From Aurantiacibacter sp. MUD61 (GTDB taxonomy: Bacteria > Pseudomonadota > Alphaproteobacteria > Sphingomonadales > Sphingomonadaceae): 64,000 bases of DNA. Shown here in pieces: positions 43,630-52,331 of this stretch. The position numbers and the translations under genes were made by a program. The stretch spans positions 1 through 64,000 of the forward strand of contig NZ_CP115446.1 of the NCBI RefSeq assembly GCF_027912455.1. Direction: 5' to 3'. The notes beneath the pieces were generated by a model that saw only the letters and a list, made by a program, of their open reading frames with translations, ran no database searches and was not told the origin of the DNA. Position 1 is the first letter of the stretch. Every line of letters begins with the position of its first letter.

Positions 43630-44886
43630 CTACTTCCCTTTTTCGACGACCTTTCGCTCCCGCGTCGCAAGGATGAAGCCTGCGACGCTGGCCATGCTTG
43701 TGCCGAGCACAACAAGGGCAGCGCCGGTCGCGCCGAACCAGTCGATCAGCAAGGGCAACATCGCAAGCCCGATGGCGAGCGGTATGCCGCGCAGCAGGAA
43801 ATTGCGGATGGCATGGCCGCGTGCGACCAGCAGGGCTTCGAGGCTTGCGCCTGCAAGCTCTATCGATGCCGCTCCCGCCAGCACGATCATCGGGACGAAG
43901 GCTGCCAGATATTCGCGGCCAGCAATCGCGGTGATGATCCACTCGCCTGCCAGCAGGCCGAAGGCGACCACGATGACGCCTGTAAAAATCGCGATGCGGG
44001 TGAGTTTGGCGGTCAAGGCCTTCGCCGCATCGGGATTGCGCACGAGCTCGGGATAGACCGCTTTCAGCAGCGCTTGGGCGAGTTTCAGCAGTCCGTCGCC
44101 TAACTGGTTTGCCACGCGATACACACCTGCAAGCGCCGCGCCGCCGAACACGCCGGTGAGCACCACCAGAAGCTGGCGGCTGGCGATGGAGAGCATGCCG
44201 GTCAGGCTGGTCCCGATGGCAAAGCTCCAGACATTTTCACCGCCCGCCTTGGCTTCGCGCGGTAGGTGCGTAAGGCTGTAGCGTTGCCAGTGGATGGACT
44301 CAGTCCGCGCAGCGAGCCACCAATAGATCGCTGCGGTGAGCACCTCCGCCGCGCCCCAGACGATCAGGAAACTCTGAATGCTGGGATGCGTCAGAACCAC
44401 CACGCCTGCGCCCAGCGCTCGGACTATGCTGGTCGTCGCATCGGCAATCGCCGCGCGGTCGTATCGGTCATGGAGGCGCAGCAACCCGATGGGTGTGGAG
44501 CGAATGGCTAGCAGCGATGCGAGTGTGAAGAGATAGGTCGGCACCACCATCTTGTCCGGCAGCAGCAGCACTTCATGGAAGTTGAACAGGATCAGCGCGC
44601 CGAGAATGGCTCCCGCAACGATAGTCAGACTGTCGAGGGCGAGAGCGAAGCCGGTCGCTGTCTTGCGCCCGTCTAGGTCCTGCCCCCAACGGATGATGCT
44701 CTGCCAGGTCTGGAAGCTGCAAAATCCCACAATGAGCTGCGCAAAGGTGAAGGCGATCACGAAAATGCCGAAGCGTTCGGGGCCAAGCTCGCGCGTTGCA
44801 ATGGCCAGATAGACGAGGCTGAGCACGGCGTTGATGGCGCGCGCACCCATAAGCCATCCGGTATTGGTCAATGCGCGGCGAATCAT
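43630..44886 (-). CDS. oligosaccharide flippase family protein
   Basis: Protein of 418 residues with about twelve membrane helices, related to MATE/Wzx-type polysaccharide flippases: GWLMGARAINAVLSLVYLAI at the N-terminus and FAIGTSLTGMLSIASRQLLV in the middle. These export lipid-linked sugars or teichuronic-like units. The stop codon begins one base after the encoded CCA of tRNA-Gln, so the gene runs into the tRNA locus on the opposite strand. No glycan synthesis cluster is nearby; it stands as a single gene. Confidence 0.85.
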   Translation of the reverse strand: MIRRALTNTGWLMGARAINAVLSLVYLAIATRELGPERFGIFVIAFTFAQLIVGFCSFQTWQSIIRWGQDLDGRKTATGFALALDSLTIVAGAILGALILFNFHEVLLLPDKMVVPTYLFTLASLLAIRSTPIGLLRLHDRYDRAAIADATTSIVRALGAGVVVLTHPSIQSFLIVWGAAEVLTAAIYWWLAARTESIHWQRYSLTHLPREAKAGGENVWSFAIGTSLTGMLSIASRQLLVVLTGVFGGAALAGVYRVANQLGDGLLKLAQALLKAVYPELVRNPDAAKALTAKLTRIAIFTGVIVVAFGLLAGEWIITAIAGREYLAAFVPMIVLAGAASIELAGASLEALLVARGHAIRNFLLRGIPLAIGLAMLPLLIDWFGATGAALVVLGTSMASVAGFILATRERKVVEKGK

Positions 44887-44925
44887 GATTTCGCCCTGCC
44901 CCAGCGGGCGGCCAATTGCAAAGTG

Positions 44926-45600
44926 CTACTCTTGCGCTTCGAGTGGGGGCTGCGGATTATTGGGCGTCAGGATCAGCTCGTTTGCCTCGATCCGCACCGA
45001 GGCAAGGCGGCTGAGCAGGTTCATCCCGATGACATTCGTATCACCCAATCCCGGCGCGATGACGGCATCAAGCCCGCGCGCAGCCACATTGCCGAAGCGC
45101 ATCTCCTCAATATTGGTCATCTGTGCCGCGACCGTGCCATTGGCGGTCTGCAGCCGCACCGGCACACTGCTGTCGCTCGCTTCCAGACCGGCCGCCTGCG
45201 CGGTCTGCTCGGACACTGCGGTCAGCGTTGCGCCGGTATCGACGAGGAAGGCGGCGCGGTGGCCGTTCACTTCGGCCTCCAGCCAGTAATGCCCGTCCAC
45301 ATGCAGCGGTATGCGCGTCTCCGTACCTTCCACCACCTGTTCGGGGAAGCCGAACTGCGGAACGGCAATTGCAAAGCGCGGATCGAGGCGGGAGAGCTGC
45401 AGAACCACAAGGGCAAGCACCGCGATCAGCGTCAGCGTGCTGCCGAAGCGCATGGCCCGTCCGAGAGCGAGATTGCGCCGCGCGACAAGCGATCCGAGCA
45501 CACCCAGCACCATTGCACCGACCGCCGCCAGCAGCAGCCCCGACCGCGGAATTTCGCGGATTGATTGCGCCAGCTGGTCGAAGACGGGTGCGAGGTCCAT
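44926..45600 (-). CDS. retropepsin-like aspartic protease, membrane-anchored
   Basis: Protein of 224 residues from MDLAPVFDQLAQSIREIPRS at 45600; upstream in-frame sequence belongs to the neighbouring gene region. Two hydrophobic helices (about 22-42 and 51-71) lead to a retropepsin domain. The catalytic motif is FLVDTGATLTAVS (about 130-142), followed by VIGMNLLSRL, the usual G-rich flap and closing parts of the TIGR02281 clan AA family. It lies between the flippase and the DUF5996 gene. Confidence 0.87.
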   Translation of the reverse strand: MDLAPVFDQLAQSIREIPRSGLLLAAVGAMVLGVLGSLVARRNLALGRAMRFGSTLTLIAVLALVVLQLSRLDPRFAIAVPQFGFPEQVVEGTETRIPLHVDGHYWLEAEVNGHRAAFLVDTGATLTAVSEQTAQAAGLEASDSSVPVRLQTANGTVAAQMTNIEEMRFGNVAARGLDAVIAPGLGDTNVIGMNLLSRLASVRIEANELILTPNNPQPPLEAQE

Positions 45601-45643
45601 TGGCGCTATATAGGGAGCAAATCCAGCGGGCGCGAGATGCCGC

Positions 45644-46579
45644 TCACAGATGCTGCGCCGGTTCGCCGTAGGTGACTTGCGGCGTGGCCAGATCGTCGGG
45701 CCAATCCATGCGCGCGGCGGCCGCATCGAAGCTCGATTGCAGGAAATCCATGAGCGCGGCTTCTGGGTCATCGGCTGAAGCTACATCGGCGTAATGCAAC
45801 ACGAATTCGCCGAGGTCCTTGTGCCAATAGGCAGGATTCGGTTGGATCGCTCCTTCGGACAGGCCATCGGGCGAAGGATAGGCGTAGACATAGAATGCCG
45901 CTTCATCCACGCCATTGCCGCCCGGCCAGAAACCTGCGCTGATGACTTCGTGGCTGTAAGCTTCGCGCGTCACCTCATCCGGCAGATTGGGAAATCCGCC
46001 GGGATGCGGCGGGGCGCGGCGACCGGAGAAGCGCGTTACCGCCAGATCGAAACTGCCCCAGAACAAATGGCTGGGTGAAGTCTTGCCGAGATAGCGCGAG
46101 CGGAATATGCTGAACACGCGGTCTGCAGCTGCAAAGGCGCCGTGCAGCCGCGTTGCAGCGTCAGCGTCCCATTCGCGCGGCCTGTCGTCCTCGGCGAAGG
46201 GAATGACTTCGGGTAATTCGTTGGGCGCGCCGTGAAGCGGAGCGGGAAGATCCGCCTCTGCCAGCATTTTGGTGAGATCGGCATGTAGCTGCGCGATGGT
46301 CTTGCCAGCAATTTCGGTCGTCCAAGATCCGCCGTGGCTGCACCACGCCCGGACCAGTCCATCGCGCATATCGACTTCCACCGCGAAATCGCGCGCCGCA
46401 GCGGCGGGCATCATCCGCGTCGCAAAGCCGCGCGGCGTTACGCGCAGCGCCACATGCCAGCCATGATTGATCCAGGGGTGCAGCCGCGTGGGCAGCTTGC
46501 CTACCATTTGCAGGACGAAATGGGCGGTCTCGATGGTCGGCCGATCCGCTGCGAAGTCGAGGGTCGGCCAACTGCTCAT
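45644..46579 (-). CDS. DUF5996 family protein in ergothioneine operon
   Basis: Protein of 311 residues, family DUF5996: WPTLDFAADRPTIETAHFVL, HPWINHGWHVALRVTPRGFA and SPSHLFWGSFDLAVTRFSGR are clear blocks. No catalytic function is established. The ATG overlaps the egtD stop by 4 bases, placing it as the third gene of the egt operon. Its length and compact folding suggest an enzyme or binding protein acting with ergothioneine or a related small molecule, but this is inference. Confidence 0.8.
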   Translation of the reverse strand: MSSWPTLDFAADRPTIETAHFVLQMVGKLPTRLHPWINHGWHVALRVTPRGFATRMMPAAAARDFAVEVDMRDGLVRAWCSHGGSWTTEIAGKTIAQLHADLTKMLAEADLPAPLHGAPNELPEVIPFAEDDRPREWDADAATRLHGAFAAADRVFSIFRSRYLGKTSPSHLFWGSFDLAVTRFSGRRAPPHPGGFPNLPDEVTREAYSHEVISAGFWPGGNGVDEAAFYVYAYPSPDGLSEGAIQPNPAYWHKDLGEFVLHYADVASADDPEAALMDFLQSSFDAAAARMDWPDDLATPQVTYGEPAQHL

Positions 46580-47562
46580 GGTGCAGTTCGCGGCATGGCG
46601 GCGCGGGCGAGGATTAGCGAGAAGCGCTCTTCCGCATCGGTCCAGCGCTGCACCGGGGTCCAGCGACCTGCAAGCAGCATCATATTCGCGCTGCGCAAAT
46701 CGAATTTGTGGCTGTTTTCCGTGTGGATCGTCTCACCCGCCTGCATCGAGAATGTTTCGCCCGAGACGGTGAAGGAAACATCCTTCTGCGCAACAAGATG
46801 CATCTCGATCCGCGCATAGGGTTCCACCCAGCGCGCTTCGTGGCGGAAGGCATCGACCGGAATGTTGCCATCGAGCTCCCGATTGATGCGGGTGAGCAGG
46901 TTCATGTTGAACGCGGCAGTGACTCCCGCTGCATCGTCATAGGCGCTCTTGAGCGTCGCTTCGTCCTTGATCAGGTCCATGCCGATCAGCAGCAGCGCTT
47001 CATCGCCAAGCGTTTCGCGCATATTTCGCAGCAGGTCGGTCGCCGTGCGCGCGACCATGTTGCCGATAGTCGAGCCCGGGAAGAATCCCAGCTTGGGCAT
47101 CTCCGTCACTTCGGATGGTAATTGCACCGGCTTCGTAAAATCTGCCTCCACCGGATAGACCGGGAGACCGGGGAACTTGGCCGAGAGATCCGCAGCCGCA
47201 GCGCGAAGGAATTCACCCGAAATATCAAGCGGCACATAGGCACCCGGTTCGATGGCTGAAAGCAATAAGGGGGTTTTTACCGAGGAGCCGGAGCCGAATT
47301 CGACAACCGCCCTGCCCGGCCCGATCAGCTGTGCAAATTCATCGCCGCGTTCGCGCAGGATTTCGGTCTCGGCGCGGGTGGGATAATATTCCTCGACCTG
47401 AGTGATATCTTCGAAAAGCTGCGATCCGCGCTCATCATAGAACCAGCGGGCGGGAATGGCCTTTTGGTCCGATTTGAGGCCCGTCAGAACATCGGCTCGA
47501 AAGGCCCGGTCCACACCGTCCTCATCCAGATCGACAAGGCGGATATCAGTATTGCTGTTCAT
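46576..47562 (-). CDS. egtD: L-histidine N-alpha-methyltransferase EgtD
   Basis: Enzyme of 328 residues that trimethylates the alpha-amino group of histidine with SAM to give hercynine, the first step of ergothioneine synthesis. The start ATG is at 47562, overlapping the egtB stop (TGATG). Diagnostic parts are LKSDQKAIPARWFYDERGSQ, the SAM region VVEFGSGSSVKTPLLL, and GFFPGSTIGNM. It is the second gene of the egt operon and is followed by DUF5996. Confidence 0.95.
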   Translation of the reverse strand: MNSNTDIRLVDLDEDGVDRAFRADVLTGLKSDQKAIPARWFYDERGSQLFEDITQVEEYYPTRAETEILRERGDEFAQLIGPGRAVVEFGSGSSVKTPLLLSAIEPGAYVPLDISGEFLRAAAADLSAKFPGLPVYPVEADFTKPVQLPSEVTEMPKLGFFPGSTIGNMVARTATDLLRNMRETLGDEALLLIGMDLIKDEATLKSAYDDAAGVTAAFNMNLLTRINRELDGNIPVDAFRHEARWVEPYARIEMHLVAQKDVSFTVSGETFSMQAGETIHTENSHKFDLRSANMMLLAGRWTPVQRWTDAEERFSLILARAAMPRTAP

Positions 47563-48797
47563 CAAAGGTCCTTGGCCAAGCGCAGTCCGGTGAACTGCCA
47601 GCGTTGCTGGGGGTAGAAGAAGTTACGATAGGTGGCGCGCGAATGGCCGCGCACGGTGGCGCAGCTCGCGCCTTTCAGCACCCATTGTCCGGCCATGAAC
47701 TTGCCATTGTATTCGCCGACCGCGCCCTCGGCAGGCTGAAAGCGCGGATATGGCAGATAGCCGGAGCGGGTGAATTGCCAGACATCGCCAAACAGCGATG
47801 ACGTGCCCCGAGGCGAAGGCGGCGCGGCTTTGTCGAGCTGATTTCCCTCTGTGGCATCGCTCCCCTGCGCGATCGCTTCCCATTCGAATTCGGTTGGCAG
47901 GCGCTTGCCCGCCCAGGTCGCAAAGGCATCCGCCTCGTAATAGGAAATATGCGCGACAGGCGCATCGGGATCGCGCTCTTGCCAGCCGGTATGGGTAAAA
48001 TGCTCGTCCTCACGCCAGTAGAGCGGCGCGGTGATATTGCAGCGGCTGAGCCATGCCCAGGCATCGGACAGCCACAGGCGGTGATCCTCATAGCCGCCAT
48101 CGGCGATGAACTCCGCCCACTCGCCATTGGTTACGAGGCTCTTGGACAGGGCGAAAGGCTCCAGCAAGACGCGGTGCGCGGGGCCTTCATTGTCGAATGC
48201 AAAGCCATCACCCTGATGGCCGATCCTGGCGATGCCGCCGGGGTGCTCCGTCCAGCCGGTTTCCTGCGTGGATGAGGGACTTTCCGCGTGCTCCCACATG
48301 GCCGGGCCGAGCGGGTTCTTGCTGAAAGCGTGTTTGATATCGGTCAGCAACAATTCGATGTGCTGTTGCTCATGCGCGATGCCGAGTGCGATCAGCTCAG
48401 CATGGGCCGGATCATCCAGCAGAGCTTCCATCGCTTCGTTGACCGCATTTCGCCAGTCCACAACCTCTGCCACGGTCGGGCGTGTGACCAGGCCGCGCTT
48501 GCCACGCAGGATACGGTCGCCCTCAGCCTCGTAATAAGAATTGAAGAGGAACGGCCAGCGCTCGTCATACAGCTGGTAATCAGCCACGTGATCGCGCAGC
48601 AGGAAGGTCTCCCAGAACCATGTGGTATGCGCCGCATGCCATTTGGCGGGAGAGGCATCCTCCATCGACTGGATGGTCGCATCCGCCTCGCTCAGCGGTT
48701 CGAGCAAGCTTTCCGTAAGCGCCCGCGTCTCGCGGAATTGCGCGGCGAGGTCATCAGGCGTTGCGGCAGTCGTGGATTGCTGAGCGGCTTCGGGCAA
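47562..48797 (-). CDS. egtB: ergothioneine synthase EgtB
   Basis: Non-haem iron enzyme of 411 residues joining hercynine and a thiol to a sulfoxide. The start is TTG (48797) behind AGGAG. The DinB-like N-terminal domain provides the iron ligands: HAAH near 54-57 and HEQQH at 142-146. The C-terminal formylglycine-enzyme-like sulfatase domain includes PVAHISYYEADAFATWAGKR, LPTEFEWEAIAQGSD and GYLPYPRFQPAEGAVGEYNG. It is the first gene of the egtB-egtD-DUF5996 operon. egtC and egtE are absent here, as in egtB/egtD two-enzyme types. Confidence 0.93.
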   Translation of the reverse strand: MPEAAQQSTTAATPDDLAAQFRETRALTESLLEPLSEADATIQSMEDASPAKWHAAHTTWFWETFLLRDHVADYQLYDERWPFLFNSYYEAEGDRILRGKRGLVTRPTVAEVVDWRNAVNEAMEALLDDPAHAELIALGIAHEQQHIELLLTDIKHAFSKNPLGPAMWEHAESPSSTQETGWTEHPGGIARIGHQGDGFAFDNEGPAHRVLLEPFALSKSLVTNGEWAEFIADGGYEDHRLWLSDAWAWLSRCNITAPLYWREDEHFTHTGWQERDPDAPVAHISYYEADAFATWAGKRLPTEFEWEAIAQGSDATEGNQLDKAAPPSPRGTSSLFGDVWQFTRSGYLPYPRFQPAEGAVGEYNGKFMAGQWVLKGASCATVRGHSRATYRNFFYPQQRWQFTGLRLAKDL

Positions 48798-48895
48798 CGC
48801 CCTCTCCTGTCAAGCGGGTGGGACAATCAGTGGCAACATGAAACACGCTGCCTTCAATTGAAACCCCCGGCTTGCAAAGAGTTTCCCGCCTTTTC

Positions 48896-50704
48896 TCAGG
48901 CGGCGCGGCGTACTTGATTGCGCCCGGCTTCCTTCGCTTCGTAAAGAGCGGCATCAGCGCGGGCGAGCAATTCGTCACCATTATCGCCTGCGCGAAATTG
49001 AGCCATGCCGACGCTGATCGTGACATTGGGCAAAGCAGATCCTTCGATTCCGCCTTCCACCGCTTCACGTAAGCGCTCTGCCAGCGCGCGCGCCTTGCGG
49101 GCGTCGACACCGGCCAGCAGCCAGACGAATTCCTCGCCGCCGATCCGCCCGACGACATCGGCCTGCCGAGCCTGCCTGCGGGCGAGTTCCGCCACCTGCA
49201 CGATGACTTCATCGCCCGTCTGGTGGCCGTGCTGGTCATTGATCGACTTGAAGTGATCGATATCGAACATGATCGCGGTCAATTCCGAACCGTGCTTGCC
49301 CGCAACATTCACCATCGATTGCAGCCGCCCGAAAGTGCAGCGGCGATTGGGCAGGCTGGTCAGCGGATCGGTATTGGCAAGCTTTTGTGCCTCCGCAGCA
49401 AGCCGCATGGCCTGTCCGCGCGCCAAATCGAGCGCCTGCACGCGCTGAACCTGCTCGGTCACATCCATGGCGATGCCGAACAAAGCGATACGCCGCCCGG
49501 TGATGTCGAATTCATTGAGCACGGAAATGCGCAAGATGCGCTCGCCTTTCTCTGGCGAATTGACTTTATAATCGAAAGTGAAAGGCTCGCGCTCCCGGCG
49601 ATTGCGCGCCAGATGGCCGATCAGCTCGAGGCCCTTGTCCGGCAGCATCTCGCGCAGATCATCGAAATTGGGTTCGAAGTGATCAGGCAGGCCGGAGATT
49701 TCGAGCAGGCGCTGCGACCAGTCCTGTTCGCCCGTCACCAGATCCATGCGCCAGCGCCCGATACCCGCCATCTGCTCCGACAAATCGAGCATCATGAGGT
49801 TTTCATGCATGCCCGAATTGCGCCGGATGAGCTCGAATTGCATGTCCTGCCACTTCATCAGCATCGCCGCGATGGGCAGCGCAGTGGCGAGCAGTGTAAG
49901 CAACCAGCTCTGGATCAACAGCACGCCCTGATCACGCGTCACGGAAATGAAAGCGACCGGATTGTCCCCACCAAGGCTGAGAATTGTCGCTACGACGGTA
50001 TAGCTGATGACGGTGAGAGGGATTGCGGCATGACCAAAGCGCACCGCCATCGCCACCATCGCCGCGACGAGCAGTGGCATAAGCGATACGCCCTCCACCC
50101 GCAGGGCGATGTAGCAAAGCAGAGCGCAGCCAAACAGCGCGAGCGCGAGGTCCCGGTCGAAATCGACAGAGCGCCCGCGCCGATAGCGCTGCACCACAGC
50201 GCCGATATGCAGCAGCATGGGGGTTACGATCAGGATGCCGAGTACATTGGCGAGGAAAAGCCAGCCGAATTCAGCCAGCGACTGTTCCGTGCGGGAAGGC
50301 AGCGCGATCAAGACCCCGGCGAGACACCCCACAACCGCTGCGCCGAACAGGTGCACCACCTGCATCGCGCTGCGCGGCAAGGCCGTGCGGCCGCCGAGGA
50401 TGCGAACGCTCAAGGTAGCGCAGATCAGCGCCTGCGACATCGCCGAGAAAGTAAATACGATGGAGGGAAGCCAGCCGTAATTCATTACGATCATGCTTGT
50501 GTAGAGAAATGGCACCATCACCGCGGCAAGGACCGGCCAGTGCTGGCGTTTGGTGAAGCGGAAAGCGGCAACGCCGATGCCGGCCGGCGCCCAGATGATC
50601 AGCGCCGCACCCAGCCCGCTCATCATCAGCACGCTGGCAATCGCCACCAGCGACCAGGCAAGGCCGGACAGGAGTGCTACGCCAATGTGATGCCGACTGG
50701 ACAA
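48896..50704 (-). CDS. diguanylate cyclase with MASE1 sensor and PAS domain
   Basis: Protein of 602 residues from a TTG start (GGGGGA upstream). The N-terminal 290 residues hold about eight to ten membrane helices of MASE1 type. A PAS-like segment (about 310-420) follows. The GGDEF domain begins near 450 (TDPLTSLPNRR), with the catalytic GGEEF at 522-526. The I-site RQAD lies five residues before it, so product inhibition is likely. The enzyme makes cyclic di-GMP from GTP. A palindrome lies about 70 bases upstream. Confidence 0.88.
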   Translation of the reverse strand: MSSRHHIGVALLSGLAWSLVAIASVLMMSGLGAALIIWAPAGIGVAAFRFTKRQHWPVLAAVMVPFLYTSMIVMNYGWLPSIVFTFSAMSQALICATLSVRILGGRTALPRSAMQVVHLFGAAVVGCLAGVLIALPSRTEQSLAEFGWLFLANVLGILIVTPMLLHIGAVVQRYRRGRSVDFDRDLALALFGCALLCYIALRVEGVSLMPLLVAAMVAMAVRFGHAAIPLTVISYTVVATILSLGGDNPVAFISVTRDQGVLLIQSWLLTLLATALPIAAMLMKWQDMQFELIRRNSGMHENLMMLDLSEQMAGIGRWRMDLVTGEQDWSQRLLEISGLPDHFEPNFDDLREMLPDKGLELIGHLARNRREREPFTFDYKVNSPEKGERILRISVLNEFDITGRRIALFGIAMDVTEQVQRVQALDLARGQAMRLAAEAQKLANTDPLTSLPNRRCTFGRLQSMVNVAGKHGSELTAIMFDIDHFKSINDQHGHQTGDEVIVQVAELARRQARQADVVGRIGGEEFVWLLAGVDARKARALAERLREAVEGGIEGSALPNVTISVGMAQFRAGDNGDELLARADAALYEAKEAGRNQVRRAA

Positions 50705-50771
50705 ATTGATCCCCCAACAGGTGTTGGAGGATGTTTAGGCAAAATGGGTTAGCCAACACCGCCTGCGTATT

Positions 50772-50787
50772 TAAGGGTTATCCCTAA
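50772..50787. promoter_or_regulatory. palindrome upstream of the diguanylate cyclase gene
   Basis: TAAGGGTTATCCCTAA, a near-palindrome, lies in the 102-base gap before the diguanylate cyclase start. Twelve of its sixteen or more bases match the palindrome at 9406-9423 upstream of the membrane-tethered LuxR-type gene. It is a candidate shared operator. Confidence 0.45.
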
Positions 50788-50806
50788 CGTGCTGTGAAGG
50801 ATCGTG

Positions 50807-52192
50807 TCAGGCGGCCGCGCGACCTTTTTCGCCCAGCTCCAGATTGAGCATTTCGGCGAGCAGGAAGGCCAGTTCCAGCGATTGCGCCGCATTGAGACGC
50901 GGATCGCAATGCGTGTGATAGCGGTGGTTCAGCCCTTCATCGGTGATCGCTACAGCGCCGCCAGTGCATTCGGTCACATCCTGCCCAGTCATTTCCAGAT
51001 GGACGCCGCCAGCATGCGTGCCCTCTGCCCGGTGGACCGCAAAGAAGCCGCGCACCTCTGCAAGGATTCTCTCGAACGGGCGCGTCTTGTAGCCGCTATC
51101 CGCCTTGATCACATTGCCGTGCATCGGATCGCAGCTCCACACCACCGGCTGGCCTTCACGCGTCACCGCGCGCACCAGCGGCGGCAGGCCCTGCTCCACC
51201 TTGTCATGGCCGAAGCGGCTGATCAGCGTGATGCGGCCCGGGTCGCGAGACGGATTGAGCACGTCGAGCAATTTGAGCAGCACATCAGGATCGAGGCTCG
51301 GCCCGCATTTGATGCCGATGGGATTGTTCACACCGCGCAGGAATTCGACATGCGCGCTGCCTTCAAACCGGGTGCGATCGCCGATCCACAGGAAGTGTGC
51401 GGAACAATCATACCATTCGCCTGTCAGCGAATCCTCGCGCGTCATCGCCTGCTCGTAGGGCAGCAGCAGAGCCTCATGCGAGGTATAGAAACTGGAGGTT
51501 TTCAGCTGCGGCTGGTCTTCGATGTCGATCCCGCAGGCTTCCATGAAATCGAGCGATTCGCCGATCCGGTCGGCAATGCTCTGGTACTGTTCGGCCCACG
51601 GGCTGCGGCCCATGAAATCGAGCGTCCAGCTGTGTACCTGACGCAAGTTCGCGTAGCCGCCGCCGGCAAAGGCGCGCAGCAGGTTAAGCGTGGCCGCCGC
51701 CTGCGAATAGGCGCGCAGCATGCGCTGCGGATCATTCGTGCGGCTTTCGGGGGAAAACTCGATCCCATTGACGTTATCGCCGAAATAGCTCGGCAGTGTC
51801 ACATCGCCCTGCGTCTCCGTATCGGAACTGCGCGGCTTGGCGAATTGCCCGGCCATGCGGCCCAGCTTCACCACCGGCAGCTTGCTGGCGAAAGTCAGCA
51901 CCGCCGCCATCTGCAGGATCACGCGGAAGGTATCACGAATATTGTTGGGCGAGAATTCGGCAAAGCTTTCCGCGCAATCACCGCCCTGCAAAAGGAAGGC
52001 CTGACCATGCGCGACCTTGCCCAGCTCGGCGCGAAGCTTGCGCGCTTCCCCGGCGAAGACCAGCGGCGGAAACCCGGCGAGCGTCTGCGTGGCATCGGCC
52101 AGCGCGCCAGCGTCTTCATACTGCGGCAGGTGCTTCGCGGTGAAGCGGTCCTGCGTCCAGCTATCGGGTGTCCAGTTCTGTGCCACGGTCAT
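50807..52192 (-). CDS. aroG: class II DAHP synthase
   Basis: Enzyme of 461 residues joining phosphoenolpyruvate and erythrose 4-phosphate, the first step of the shikimate route. The class II (plant/mycobacterial) blocks are [56 protein letters not shown], and [11 protein letters not shown]. The symbol is used generically; aroH or aro2 names are also in use. The start Met at 52192 fits the family. It ends just before the gap holding the diguanylate cyclase palindrome. Confidence 0.95.
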   Translation of the reverse strand: MTVAQNWTPDSWTQDRFTAKHLPQYEDAGALADATQTLAGFPPLVFAGEARKLRAELGKVAHGQAFLLQGGDCAESFAEFSPNNIRDTFRVILQMAAVLTFASKLPVVKLGRMAGQFAKPRSSDTETQGDVTLPSYFGDNVNGIEFSPESRTNDPQRMLRAYSQAAATLNLLRAFAGGGYANLRQVHSWTLDFMGRSPWAEQYQSIADRIGESLDFMEACGIDIEDQPQLKTSSFYTSHEALLLPYEQAMTREDSLTGEWYDCSAHFLWIGDRTRFEGSAHVEFLRGVNNPIGIKCGPSLDPDVLLKLLDVLNPSRDPGRITLISRFGHDKVEQGLPPLVRAVTREGQPVVWSCDPMHGNVIKADSGYKTRPFERILAEVRGFFAVHRAEGTHAGGVHLEMTGQDVTECTGGAVAITDEGLNHRYHTHCDPRLNAAQSLELAFLLAEMLNLELGEKGRAAA

Positions 52193-52331
52193 TCGTCCAA
52201 TATGCGCCCGTCCCCGGCGGGTAGAGTATACGAAAATTGCGGGGAGAAAGGTCTTTCTACCCCCGCATACCAAGCGGCGCAAAGGTTACTTGCGAAATCT
52301 TATCTGCCGGGCAGGAAAGCCAGACTTGGCC

